Positions 53,301-61,292 of a DNA stretch of 64,000 bases are shown here, piece after piece; position 1 is the first letter of the stretch; each line of letters begins with the position of its first letter. The position numbers were made by a program, and so were the translations under genes. Source of the DNA: Telluribacter roseus (lineage in GTDB: Bacteria > Bacteroidota > Bacteroidia > Cytophagales > Spirosomataceae); contig NZ_JAFEUV020000009.1 in assembly GCF_017355915.2 (NCBI RefSeq), forward strand, positions 124,001 through 188,000, in the 5' to 3' direction. The notes below the pieces were generated by a model. The model ran no database searches. It saw only the letters and a program-made list of their open reading frames with translations, and had not been told where the DNA came from.

Positions 53301-53473
53301 GTACAAACCTCGGCGTTGGCCCCGTTATAGTTGGCCGTCACCGTCACCGAAGGAGGAACAATCTCCGGAAACTGTGTAACAGGCAAGCCTATCAGCGCCA
53401 GTACCCCCAACAGGGTAATGATCAATGATATGACCAGCGAAAGGACCGGCCTCTTTATAAAAATATCAAACAT
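50315..53473 (-). CDS. RND-family multidrug efflux inner membrane transporter (HAE1, AcrB-like)
   Basis: 1052 residues with twelve transmembrane helices and two large periplasmic loops, usual HAE1 length. N-terminus FDIFIKRPVLSLVISL and the DPDLAAVNVQNRV segment are family-typical. Proton relay: the AcrB D407-D408 pair reads D409-N410 here (GIVVDNAIVVVE), while the Lys of the GKNAILIVEFA motif is kept. It exports hydrophobic toxins by proton antiport with the adaptor upstream and TolC-like protein downstream. The Asn change may alter coupling, but may also be common in this branch. Confidence 0.94.
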   Translation of the reverse strand: MFDIFIKRPVLSLVISLIITLLGVLALIGLPVTQFPEIVPPSVTVTANYNGANAEVCTKAVAIPLERAINGVPGMTYMTSVSSNSGMSLITVFFEVGTDPDLAAVNVQNRVQTIIDELPEEVIRAGVMVEKEVNSMLMYLDITSSDPTVGEKFVYNFTDINVLAELKRIDGVGFAQIMGHRDYSMRVWLKPDRMVGYNVSTEEVIEAIRAQNVEAAPGKSGIGSGRTSPSLQYVLRYTGKMFEPQQYENIVIRANPDGSMLKLRDVAEIEFGSLDYEIASKSDGRPSASIMLKQRPGSNAREVIENVKLRMAELKETSFPPGMTYSVSYDVSRFLDASIQEVVRTLFEAFILVFIIVYLFLQDFRSTLIPALAVPVALVGTFAFMQMLGFSINLLTLFALVLAIGIVVDNAIVVVEAVHAKMAQEDMSAREATFSAMKEISSAIVAITLVMSAVFIPVAFMTGPVGVFYRQFSLTLAISIVISGINALTLTPALCALLLKNTHHEEKKNTWLQRFFNGFNRGYDSVAGSYQRLLSRIVSRRVVTLGVLIAFCVATWGVNTVLPSGFIPTEDQGMLYVNVTTPAGATVERTETVLDAVQKAAASIDEVESVSTLSGYSLMTESEGASYGMGMINLKPWDERERSVDDIIALMEEKTKSIYDARIEYFPPPTVPGFGNSSGFELRLLDKTGSGDLQQTARVANAFIEELQKHPAISNAFSGFDASYPQYLIHMDQDVAAQKGVTVENAMSTLQTLFGSFYASNFIRFGQMYKVMVQADPHYRLAPEDVNKMFVKNDRGEMIPISSFARLERVYGPEQITRYNMYTSAMINGSPSAGFSSGDAINAVAEVAKQKLPKGFTYEWSGMTREEILSGDQAIYIFLICLVFVYLLLAAQYESFLLPLPVILSLPTGIFGAFLALKLLGLENNIYAQVSLVMLIGLLGKNAILIVEFAILRREEGLSVVKAAIEGATERLRPILMTSFAFIAGLIPLCIATGAGALGNRSIGTAAAGGMLIGTVFGVILIPGLYVLFASLTDRRKPGKTQPMEQDAVSSY

Positions 53474-53544
53474 GTAGTGTAGTCAGTTAAGTACCAATAA
53501 ATTAGTATCGGGTCGTATCCCTCTATCTATTCTCTGCTTGTAGC

Positions 53545-54711
53545 CTATTCTCTGCTTGTAGCCAGACGCTCCGACTCTGCTGGTCCTTCTTTACTATCCA
53601 GCGATACATACTTAGGCAGGATCTTAGCTCCATCCTTGAGGCTCTGGATACCTTCGTACACTATTTCATCTCCCGGCTCAAGACCTGACTCAACGACGTA
53701 GAAGTCCGCGGTGCGCGTCCTGGGCAGGAAGTTTTTCATCTTTACCTGCTTGTTCTTATCTACTATGTACACATAGTTTTTGTCCTGTATTTCAAATACG
53801 GCCTTCTGTGGTACCAGCACGACGTCCTCAATGGTATTGGTGAGTCGTACTTTACCGGATGAACCATGCTTGAGTATGCGTGTAGGATTGGGAAAGCGGG
53901 CCCGGAAGGCAATGGAGCCGGTACCTTCGTCAAATTCGCCCTCCATAGTCTCTATATTACCCTTATTGGCGAAGTGCGAGCCATCGGCCAGCATAAGCTC
54001 AACCTCTTTGTTATGATTACCCTTGTTGAGTCGGTTGGCTTTGACGTACTCGAGGTACTCTTTTTCCGAAACATCAAAGTACACGTACACCGTATTGATA
54101 TCAGAAAGGGAAGTAAGCAGCGTACCTTCGTCGATCAGACTACCGACCTTGTAGGGGAGCCGGTTAATGATACCGCTAAAAGGGGCTTTGATGGTCGTAT
54201 TAGCCAGACGAATGGAAGCATTGGCGAGAGCAGAGCGGGATTCCATGATTTTGGCTTCCACGGCAGCGTACCGGGCCTGGGCTACTTCGAGTTCCGTTTT
54301 GGAGACTACGTTCTTGTCAACCAGTAGCTTTACCCGATTCACTTCCAGCTGGGCTGCCTTGGCTTCGGCTATTGCACTCTGCAGGTTAGCCTTGGCCGAG
54401 GCTACTTCCGCCTCATATTCTTCATTATTGATTCTAAAAAGGGTTTGTCCTTTGCTTACATATCTGCCTTCGTCAACATACACTTGCTCAAGGTACCCCT
54501 TTACGCGGGCGTAGATATCCACGTTTTGTATCGCCTGGATATCTCCCACATATTCGCGATGAAGATCTGTTTGTTGGGCCGTCAAGCGCATCACCGGAAA
54601 CTCCCGGACCGTACTTACCGGTTGTTCGGTTTCGCTTTCCTTGCTGCTTACTGTACAGCCACCAAGGCAGACAGCCAGCAGGAAGAGCGGATAATTCAGA
54701 AACTTATTCAT
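53545..54711 (-). CDS. RND efflux periplasmic adaptor (HlyD/AcrA type)
   Basis: 388 residues from ATG 54711; lipobox LAVCLGGC makes it a lipoprotein. Order: lipoyl half (IQNVDIYARVKGYLEQV), coiled-coil hairpin (EVASAKANLQSAIAEAKAAQ), second lipoyl half and beta-barrel (IKAPFSGIINRLPYKVGSLID), membrane-proximal domain (DVVLVPQKAVFEIQDKNYVYIVD). It bridges the RND pump (71 bases downstream) and the outer channel. Confidence 0.94.
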   Translation of the reverse strand: MNKFLNYPLFLLAVCLGGCTVSSKESETEQPVSTVREFPVMRLTAQQTDLHREYVGDIQAIQNVDIYARVKGYLEQVYVDEGRYVSKGQTLFRINNEEYEAEVASAKANLQSAIAEAKAAQLEVNRVKLLVDKNVVSKTELEVAQARYAAVEAKIMESRSALANASIRLANTTIKAPFSGIINRLPYKVGSLIDEGTLLTSLSDINTVYVYFDVSEKEYLEYVKANRLNKGNHNKEVELMLADGSHFANKGNIETMEGEFDEGTGSIAFRARFPNPTRILKHGSSGKVRLTNTIEDVVLVPQKAVFEIQDKNYVYIVDKNKQVKMKNFLPRTRTADFYVVESGLEPGDEIVYEGIQSLKDGAKILPKYVSLDSKEGPAESERLATSRE

Positions 54712-54884
54712 AATAAACTTGTATGGTTGGGTTGAAAAATTGCTTAATAGAGATCTACCCAAGCAGTAGCATTGCCCATGGGTATAGGATTGTCACAATC
54801 ACCGAAATGACAGGACAACCACCGAAGCGGAACCTATACAGGCACCACATCGGCATCCGGAAAAGTCACAAGGAATGGAAGACG

Positions 54885-55316
54885 TTACCCCTGCGGAGGA
54901 GGTACCGGTAATTGTATAAGTGGATGATCCCACTTTAGCAGATAAAGCATCATAGATGCCCGGCTTCGCAGCTCCAAGTAGTCGGAGCCAGATGACAGGA
55001 CAGTATCATCATCATAATCCAGTTTGATCTCCTGATCAGCCGAATCATGCTTACTTAGGCCGGTAGTAGAGTCTACGGGAATAGCCTCCAGAGGACCATC
55101 ATCCTGGGAATATATATTTTTGATTAGAGAGCGGTAGCAGCGCGGCCACTTGGTTTTGAGGATCTGCTCTTTAGCGCAGCTGCTTTTATTACCAGCTAAT
55201 AATAGCTCAGTCCTATTATTTAGCAGAATGTTCACATTCTTGGCAGAACATTCCGTACTCAGAAAAGAAGAGTGGAGTAATGTCAGAATAAGTACTATGT
55301 GCAGTACAGTATTCAT
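54885..55316 (-). CDS. Secreted protein of unknown function upstream of efflux operon
   Basis: 143 residues with a hydrophobic N-terminus (MNTVLHIVLILTLLHSSFLS) that reads as a signal peptide, followed by a polar chain with three Cys and an acidic central part, ending PVPPPQG. No family recognised. It lies 173 bases upstream of the adaptor gene on the same strand, where regulators of RND pumps often lie, yet it has no DNA-binding motif. Codon use is less biased than in its neighbours, so it may be spurious or recent. Confidence 0.42.
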   Translation of the reverse strand: MNTVLHIVLILTLLHSSFLSTECSAKNVNILLNNRTELLLAGNKSSCAKEQILKTKWPRCYRSLIKNIYSQDDGPLEAIPVDSTTGLSKHDSADQEIKLDYDDDTVLSSGSDYLELRSRASMMLYLLKWDHPLIQLPVPPPQG

Positions 55317-56059
55317 AATTTTGGTTTGTAACTGGTATGTATCTGCCTTACTTTAATAAAGCATCTGGTTGTATTTTTCTAATATACTCAAAGTAATAAA
55401 ATTCTGAGGTAATATGCTCTATATTTCTTCATAAAATATACCTAATTGTCCATAAGTTACAATTTTATGCACTTGTCCGGTTCCAGAAGGAGTGTAATGA
55501 GAGATATATGTGGCGAATCTCCGACTCAATGGCACAATAATTTATTATATAGATAGCTCCCTCCGCAGCGGCCCTTCATCAAAAGAGTACAAGCGCTTCC
55601 AGGATCTAACCAGTGCGCACGGAATTCACATAAATATAACAATATAACATGAGGCTGGTTTATAGAATATATTCAAGAGAAACGATTAGAATATACCTAC
55701 TAGTCACGGCAAATAAGCTTTTTTAGAGATGGATAGAAACGGAGCGGGGCGAAGAAAAAGTAAGGCATTAAGCCAGCACAAACTAGTGAAATCATAGAGC
55801 TGGCGGAGCAATCCTGAGAGCATGAAGGAGCAAAAATTTGATTAAGAATTTATTGACTCATACCACCTTATAAAGCCTCTGTGTTACAGTCAGAATCCCT
55901 ATAAAACTGACACTTTCACAAAGGTTGTGTAACGACAAAATAAGGTGGAACAGGAACCAAAAAAAAAGCTCGAATGTAAATTAATCATTGAATTCCGCCT
56001 GTCTGAGTAACTTTTTGACTTAGAAGTTTTATTCGTCAACCGAAAAAATCATCAACGCC
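55317..56059. other. Gene-free AT-rich stretch
   Basis: 743 bases with no credible ORF on either strand; many stop codons, runs such as TATAATATAACAATATAACA-like AT tracts, and no hairpin or repeat that I can recognise. It ends at the fatty acid hydroxylase gene. A partial promoter box TAACTTTT (5 of 6 to TAnnTTTG) is near 56008. Confidence 0.6.
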
Positions 56060-56728
56060 ATGGCAAAAGACTACGTTAATTCCTACAAGCCTAAACATAA
56101 GGGTTCCAAACAGCTTTTCGAAAATCCAGTCCTTGAAAGGCTATCGCGTACACACATTTCCGTTCCGGTCTCGATGTACCTCGTTACATCAGTTGCGTTT
56201 GGCTGGTATGCCTTTACGTATACGGATATGAGCAACGGATGGATACTATCTCTGTTTTTCCTGGGCCTGCTGACATTCACGTTTGTAGAGTACTGGGTAC
56301 ACCGCAGCATTTATCACATAGAGCCTACTACTCCTGCCCGGGCTAAGTTTCAGTACACCATGCACGGCGTACACCACGAGTACCCCAAAGACAAAAGCCG
56401 CCTGGCCCTGCCTCCGATCCTGGCCATTCTGATTGGTGCTATGCTCTTCGGGATTTTCTTCGTATTGATGGGGGAAGCCTCCTATGCATTCTTCCCGGGC
56501 TTTCTGGTAGGATATGCCGGGTACCTGACCATTCATTTCCTGGTGCACGCGTACAATCCGCCCAAGAACTTCTTCAAGTACTTATGGATCAACCACGCGA
56601 TTCATCACTACAAAGACGGAGATACTATGCTGGGCGTGTCGTCGCCACTGTGGGACCATGTATTTGGTACAACCGAGCCCAAAGCGGATGAGAACCTAAA
56701 ACGACAGGCCGTAGAGCGTGGCCTGTAG
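56060..56728 (+). CDS. Fatty acid hydroxylase / sterol desaturase family protein
   Basis: 222 residues with about four transmembrane helices and the eight-His diiron pattern HRSIYH, HGVHH and HAIHHY plus a further His (HFLVHAY). The compact size and motif spacing resemble fatty acid 2-hydroxylases acting on sphingolipid acyl chains, which Bacteroidota make. That substrate is inferred. Two terminator-like hairpins follow at 56730-56802. Confidence 0.85.
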   Translation: MAKDYVNSYKPKHKGSKQLFENPVLERLSRTHISVPVSMYLVTSVAFGWYAFTYTDMSNGWILSLFFLGLLTFTFVEYWVHRSIYHIEPTTPARAKFQYTMHGVHHEYPKDKSRLALPPILAILIGAMLFGIFFVLMGEASYAFFPGFLVGYAGYLTIHFLVHAYNPPKNFFKYLWINHAIHHYKDGDTMLGVSSPLWDHVFGTTEPKADENLKRQAVERGL

Positions 56729-56729
56729 T

Positions 56730-56757
56730 AGTAGCAGCTACCGTTGGGTAGCTACTA
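56730..56757 (+). terminator. Hairpin after fatty acid hydroxylase gene
   Basis: Near-perfect stem (AGTAGCAGCTACC with GGTAGCTACTACT, one mismatch) directly after the stop codon. No T-run follows, so on its own it is a 3' stabilising hairpin rather than a terminator. Confidence 0.5.
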
Positions 56758-56778
56758 CTCACTTTATAGCTATTGTAC

Positions 56779-56801
56779 AGGAGCTTCGGCTCCTTTTTTT
56801 G
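56779..56801 (+). terminator. Rho-independent terminator
   Basis: AGGAGC, UUCG-type tetraloop (TTCG), GCTCCT, then seven T. Strong terminator for the hydroxylase gene, 50 bases past its stop. Confidence 0.9.
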
Positions 56802-56820
56802 TTTCTGAAGGAAGACCGGG

Positions 56821-57486
56821 CTACTTCATCAGGTGCCCGTCAAAGCCCAGCTCGACCAGGCGCTCCCAGGCTTTCCATACCTGTTCGGGAATCTCCTGAT
56901 GGATCTGAAAGCCCAGGGCCGGGTACTCCCGAATTCGCTGCAGATCTCCTACCATGATATGAATCACCCGCTCCATGGTAATATCTTCGTTGGGATAATC
57001 CTGGAAAGACAGCTGCGGAGAAGTTACTATTAACTTCTGATGAGGCAGGTACATACGGCAGGTAGCATAGGCACGTCGCTCCATATTGGGCTTTTGTACC
57101 ACTATATACGACGTAGGAGTAAGCCCGCGCTCAGCTAGCAACCGGTGGGTAAACTGCAGGTTTTCGCCTGTATTGGTGGATTTGTTCTCTACCAGCATAG
57201 CCTCGTCCGGTACTCCCATTTCGCGGGCAATTCGCGCAAACTGATCGGCTTCCGGCTCGGTCCATATCTCTTTGGTAAAGTTGCCCAACCCACCCGAAAA
57301 TATGAGCAGCGGAGCGTAACCATCCAGCCAGAGTTGGGCGCCTCTTTCGGCCACCCGCGGGTCGTGGCTTCCTAGTACAAATATACAATCGGCCTTTTCG
57401 AGCGTATGATTCAGACGGTGGTAGTCCCAGATAAGCTCAGCTAACTGTAGTACCTCCTCGGTAAGCAAAGTCTTCGTGTTATGCAT
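56821..57486 (-). CDS. YdcF/ElyC-family protein (DUF218)
   Basis: 221 residues from ATG 57486 (MHNTKTLLTEEV). DUF218 signature: ADCIFVLGSHDPRVAERGAQ, IFSGGLGNFTKEIW, ENKSTNTGENLQFT and IVVQKPNMERRAY. No membrane helix, so it is the soluble YdcF type rather than ElyC/SanA type. As recalled, E. coli YdcF binds S-adenosylmethionine; the reaction is unknown. It is followed by the convergent hydroxylase and lies just downstream of the beta-helix gene. Confidence 0.85.
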   Translation of the reverse strand: MHNTKTLLTEEVLQLAELIWDYHRLNHTLEKADCIFVLGSHDPRVAERGAQLWLDGYAPLLIFSGGLGNFTKEIWTEPEADQFARIAREMGVPDEAMLVENKSTNTGENLQFTHRLLAERGLTPTSYIVVQKPNMERRAYATCRMYLPHQKLIVTSPQLSFQDYPNEDITMERVIHIMVGDLQRIREYPALGFQIHQEIPEQVWKAWERLVELGFDGHLMK

Positions 57487-57530
57487 TGGTAATAGGTCGC
57501 AAACTTTCAATAGCAGCAACTACTAAGTAG

Positions 57531-59969
57531 TTACTGTTTTACTACTTTGCGAATATATACCTTTTCAGGCGTAACTACCTTAAGTATATAAGTACCACTT
57601 GCCAGATTATCCAGGTTAACAGAGCGGGCGCCCTGGGCACCAGCTACCTGGCGTACTACCTTGCCGCTGTTATCCAGCAGGTAGTAGCTGGCCTGGCCGG
57701 TGCTGCTACGCTCGATGCCTTCTTCGTCCGTCTCTACCAGATCCACAAATACTTCGTCGATGGCCGGATTGGGATAGAGCGTCAAAGAAGTGGCCCCGGC
57801 TGTACCTGCCTTACCCTTCAGGGTAGCTATATCAGGCTCAGTAACTCCGACTCTGGCCCCTGAGGGTGCTGTGCTCAGGCCATAGATCTCAATGCCACAT
57901 ACCAGAGGATCTTCGTTGATACGCTCAAACAGTACGGTTAGCTTGCCATCGGCTACCTGTACTTCAAAAGTCTTTTTGAGGGCATTCCTGAGGCCTGCTT
58001 CTTCCCGGATCTGGAAGTTAGAGGCTACCGTACTTCCTTCCATCAGGATATTGAATACCCGGGTTACACTGCTTACCGACTCTACAAAGTATAGATTAAC
58101 CCGGTACCAGCCCGACGCTGCCGCCACAGGAAACTCCCACACCATGTTGCCTCCCCCCCGACTGTCACGACGCATAGTCTGGAATAGCTCGGTAGGTGCG
58201 CCGGTTGTATTGGTAGTTACTGCCATGGTACCAGGTGTACTGGCGGCGGCCGCTACGTTGGTGTAAGGGCTGGGGCTAGTCTGGGTGTCAGTAGACCAAT
58301 TCAGCTCCGAATTGATCAGCTCAGCACCTCCGGCATTGACTCTGAATAGCAACTGAGGAGAAGCAGGCGTATCAAGTACATACAGATTGACCACCTGGCT
58401 GCTGGTTCCGCCCGTACCATCACTGACTGTAATGGTAAACTGAAAAGTACCCGTCTGCCCCTGAGGGTTGATAGACAGCTCGGCTGATGTAGCAGACTGC
58501 TGCGCCAGGGTCACAAAGGCAGGTAATGACTGGGCACCGAAAGTAAGCGCATCTCCATCCGCATCAGTGGCAGTCAACGCTACCTGTAACGTTTCCGTTT
58601 TTAGTAAAGAGATATCTTCAATAGTAGTAAGTACCGGCGGATTCTGCTCTGACTCGTAGGCACCTATTTCAAAGGCTCCCCCCAATGGACGTACCCGTCC
58701 CTGCAGGTCGCTCACGATACCCCAGGCGCTTACATCGGTACCTGTATTAACAGCCGGTGAACTAACAAGCAGGTTGTAGTTACCCGCCGCACTATTCACA
58801 AAGTTGGCCTCACTTACCTGCGCTACTTTGATATTGGTACTTTCGGTACTGGTAGCGCCGTTACCATGTACTACATACAGCCCGTTCTGAGGGGCCACCA
58901 GCAGGTTGTTATACAAGGCCTTGGTAGTACGGCTGCCGTACATCCGGATTGTTTCGCTTCCAGGCGTCACGATGGTATTATTGGCAATCGTAAGACCTGA
59001 GCCCTGGGCGGGTACAGTACGGTCGTCGGTGAAGATGCCGTAGCCTCCCGGCGATACGATAAGGTTATTATAGACCTTAAGCCCTCCTACATAGTCCGTT
59101 ACGAGTATACCATTGCCCGTACCATTGAGCACCTTATTGTTGTAGCACAGTCCCCCGGCTCCGGCTCCGATCTGTATACCCATGTTCTGGTGAGCAGCAA
59201 AGGGATCAGTACCGTAGGTTTCCACCTGGTTGTTGTATACTTCGGCATCGGGTGCACAGGCGTACTGTATACCGTCGGCCCCGGTTTCCTTTACAATATT
59301 ATTATAGATTTTTAGTCCGTAGATCAGGTGGGGCAGAGCCGTGACAGTAGTACCATTGCAGGTCAGGCTGACGCCCTGGTAGCTGGTATGCCCAATGTAT
59401 ATACCCTCCGCACCGGTGTTGTGAACGTAGTTATCACGCACCACTACATTGTTCATGGTGAAGTTTTGCCGCCAGGTAGTTGGGTCACAGGCAGGGTCGG
59501 TTTTGATCAGCATGCCAGCAAATCCCGTCCCGCTGATCTCCACATGATCAATTTCGATATCGGTGGTTTTGGCACCAACCACCAGGCCGCTGGCTCCACT
59601 ACCGGTGCCGCTGATAACGATCCCGTAGGGTGTAGCACTATCACCGGCACCCGTTAGCTTTATATGCCTGGATTCCCATATATCCAGAGCGCCAAAGTAG
59701 GTGGCATGAGCTATGTTGACAGCTCCGCCACAGTTCTTGATTGTGATAGGTTGCTCGGCCGTTCCCTGAAAGTTAATGAATCTGAATCGTGAGTAGGTAC
59801 CAGCCTGTATACATACGACATCCCCCGGCTTTACATCCATCTGACTTCCGTCATAGATACCGCTGGCAGTAATGGTAGTGGTGCAGCCACAGGCTTGTGC
59901 CCGTGCGACCTGGGGTAATACACTTAACAGTACGAGGAGTAAACAGATGGAGTAGAAGTTTTTATTCAT
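57531..59969 (-). CDS. Secreted beta-helix/malectin-like protein with T9SS sorting signal
   Basis: 812 residues from ATG 59969 (MNKNFYSICLLLVLLSVLPQ signal peptide); a longer opening to 60065 adds a non-secretory leader and is rejected. In order: right-handed parallel beta-helix (about 40-420, repeated xxNxIxxxxxxGI patterns, pectate-lyase-like), an Ig/cadherin-like domain (about 435-525), a malectin/carbohydrate-binding domain (about 540-690) and a type A T9SS C-terminal sorting domain (LTLYPNPAIDEVF, then SGTYILKVV and a final basic strand). It should be exported across the outer membrane, likely to bind or cleave a plant or algal polysaccharide. Confidence 0.85.
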   Translation of the reverse strand: MNKNFYSICLLLVLLSVLPQVARAQACGCTTTITASGIYDGSQMDVKPGDVVCIQAGTYSRFRFINFQGTAEQPITIKNCGGAVNIAHATYFGALDIWESRHIKLTGAGDSATPYGIVISGTGSGASGLVVGAKTTDIEIDHVEISGTGFAGMLIKTDPACDPTTWRQNFTMNNVVVRDNYVHNTGAEGIYIGHTSYQGVSLTCNGTTVTALPHLIYGLKIYNNIVKETGADGIQYACAPDAEVYNNQVETYGTDPFAAHQNMGIQIGAGAGGLCYNNKVLNGTGNGILVTDYVGGLKVYNNLIVSPGGYGIFTDDRTVPAQGSGLTIANNTIVTPGSETIRMYGSRTTKALYNNLLVAPQNGLYVVHGNGATSTESTNIKVAQVSEANFVNSAAGNYNLLVSSPAVNTGTDVSAWGIVSDLQGRVRPLGGAFEIGAYESEQNPPVLTTIEDISLLKTETLQVALTATDADGDALTFGAQSLPAFVTLAQQSATSAELSINPQGQTGTFQFTITVSDGTGGTSSQVVNLYVLDTPASPQLLFRVNAGGAELINSELNWSTDTQTSPSPYTNVAAAASTPGTMAVTTNTTGAPTELFQTMRRDSRGGGNMVWEFPVAAASGWYRVNLYFVESVSSVTRVFNILMEGSTVASNFQIREEAGLRNALKKTFEVQVADGKLTVLFERINEDPLVCGIEIYGLSTAPSGARVGVTEPDIATLKGKAGTAGATSLTLYPNPAIDEVFVDLVETDEEGIERSSTGQASYYLLDNSGKVVRQVAGAQGARSVNLDNLASGTYILKVVTPEKVYIRKVVKQ

Positions 59970-60231
59970 ATCCAGACGGTTAAAGATAGGTAGTTGCTTA
60001 TAATCGAGTACTGTAAACCTTTGTCCTACGGGAGGAACCCGATTCCACACTTCATACTGTTGCAATTTCCCTATTCACTCGTCCAGATGCTTTACCATTC
60101 TGGGGAAGTCACGTTGAGTAATATCTCTGCTCTAAAGGCTCCTAAACATAGTGTTTTAGTACTAATCTAACAAGTTTTTGGAGGCCTATTGTGTAAGCGG
60201 AGCCGCCTTAACAGGATTATATTTTACACCG

Positions 60232-60239
60232 TACCTTTG
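60232..60239 (+). promoter_or_regulatory. -7 promoter box for DMT transporter gene
   Basis: TACCTTTG, perfect TAnnTTTG match, 58 bases before the ATG at 60298. The remaining 328-base gap (59970-60297) shows nothing else. Confidence 0.45.
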
Positions 60240-60297
60240 TTCCATTCATTCGGATTCCAATCTTTACTAATTCTGAACCGACCAAACCTGTTCATTC

Positions 60298-61218
60298 ATG
60301 CTTTACTTTTTACTGGCTGTAATATTCACGGTAGCGCTGTACCTAATTATGAGGGCCTACCCCCGCTACAAGGTCAATTCTTTTCATGCCATTGTGTTTA
60401 ACTACTACGCCTGCGTAGCCACCGGCCTGGTCCTGATGGAAGACTGGTCGCAGTTCAGGGAGATAGCCTGGGGATCGGCCCCTACCCTTCTCACCTTGGC
60501 CCTGGGTTTACTATTTGTAACAGTCTTTGTACTCATTGGCCTGACTGCACAGAAGGTAAGCGTAACAGCTGCTTCCCTGGCGGGTAACATGTCGCTGGTC
60601 ATCCCGGTCGTATTCGGGTTGTTTGTGTTCAAGAATGCTAACAAGGTATATACGCTGTGGAACTACATCGGGCTCATCACCGCTCTGGTGGCACTGGCTC
60701 TGGGAGCTATTCAGAATAAAGAGGCTTCTACCACCACGACAGCAACCCGTACCGCGGCTCAATTCCTGTGGCTGCTCCCGATTCTGGTATTTCTGGGCAG
60801 TGGCACCAACAATACGCTTATCAACTACCTAAGCATGAGCTACTACCGGCCCGAGCAGACTACCCTGTTCATGATCATTGCCTGTACGGGAGCCATCCTG
60901 GTAGGAACTACCATACTGGTCTTTCGTCTGGTGCGGCAGGGGGAGCACCTGCAGGTACGGAGCGTGGCGGGGGGGCTGATGCTGGGAGTACCTAACTTCC
61001 TGTCGCTGTACTTCCTGCTGAAAGCACTGGCCGCTTTTGGTAACAGTGCCGCCTTTGTATTCCCGATCTACAACATCCTGACCATGCTGGTCTCCTCGGC
61101 TACGGCCTGGCTGATCTTCCGCGAACGCCTCAACGGTCTCAATCGTCTGGGTCTGGTGCTGGCGGTGATTGCCATTATTTTGATCTCTTACCAGGAGCTG
61201 GGAATCAATCTGGAGTAA
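60298..61218 (+). CDS. EamA/DMT-superfamily transporter
   Basis: 306 residues, ten hydrophobic helices in two five-helix repeats, the standard DMT layout. An AGN-MSLVIPVVFGLFVF region and the matching second-repeat FGNSAAFVFPIYNILTML are characteristic. It probably exports small metabolites or amino acids; substrate unknown. Gene stands alone and ends before a long palindromic terminator at 61229. Confidence 0.82.
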   Translation: MLYFLLAVIFTVALYLIMRAYPRYKVNSFHAIVFNYYACVATGLVLMEDWSQFREIAWGSAPTLLTLALGLLFVTVFVLIGLTAQKVSVTAASLAGNMSLVIPVVFGLFVFKNANKVYTLWNYIGLITALVALALGAIQNKEASTTTTATRTAAQFLWLLPILVFLGSGTNNTLINYLSMSYYRPEQTTLFMIIACTGAILVGTTILVFRLVRQGEHLQVRSVAGGLMLGVPNFLSLYFLLKALAAFGNSAAFVFPIYNILTMLVSSATAWLIFRERLNGLNRLGLVLAVIAIILISYQELGINLE

Positions 61219-61228
61219 GTTCTTAAGC

Positions 61229-61262
61229 ACCAAAGGCCGATCTGATCAGATCGGCCTTTGGT
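61229..61262. terminator. Bidirectional terminator (perfect palindrome)
   Basis: A 34-base perfect palindrome from ACCAAAGGCCGATCTGA to TCAGATCGGCCTTTGGT, between two convergent genes (DMT transporter and hemA). It can end both transcripts. Confidence 0.85.
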
Positions 61263-61292
61263 AGTATATCCAGTACAGTAGTAGTAACTACC

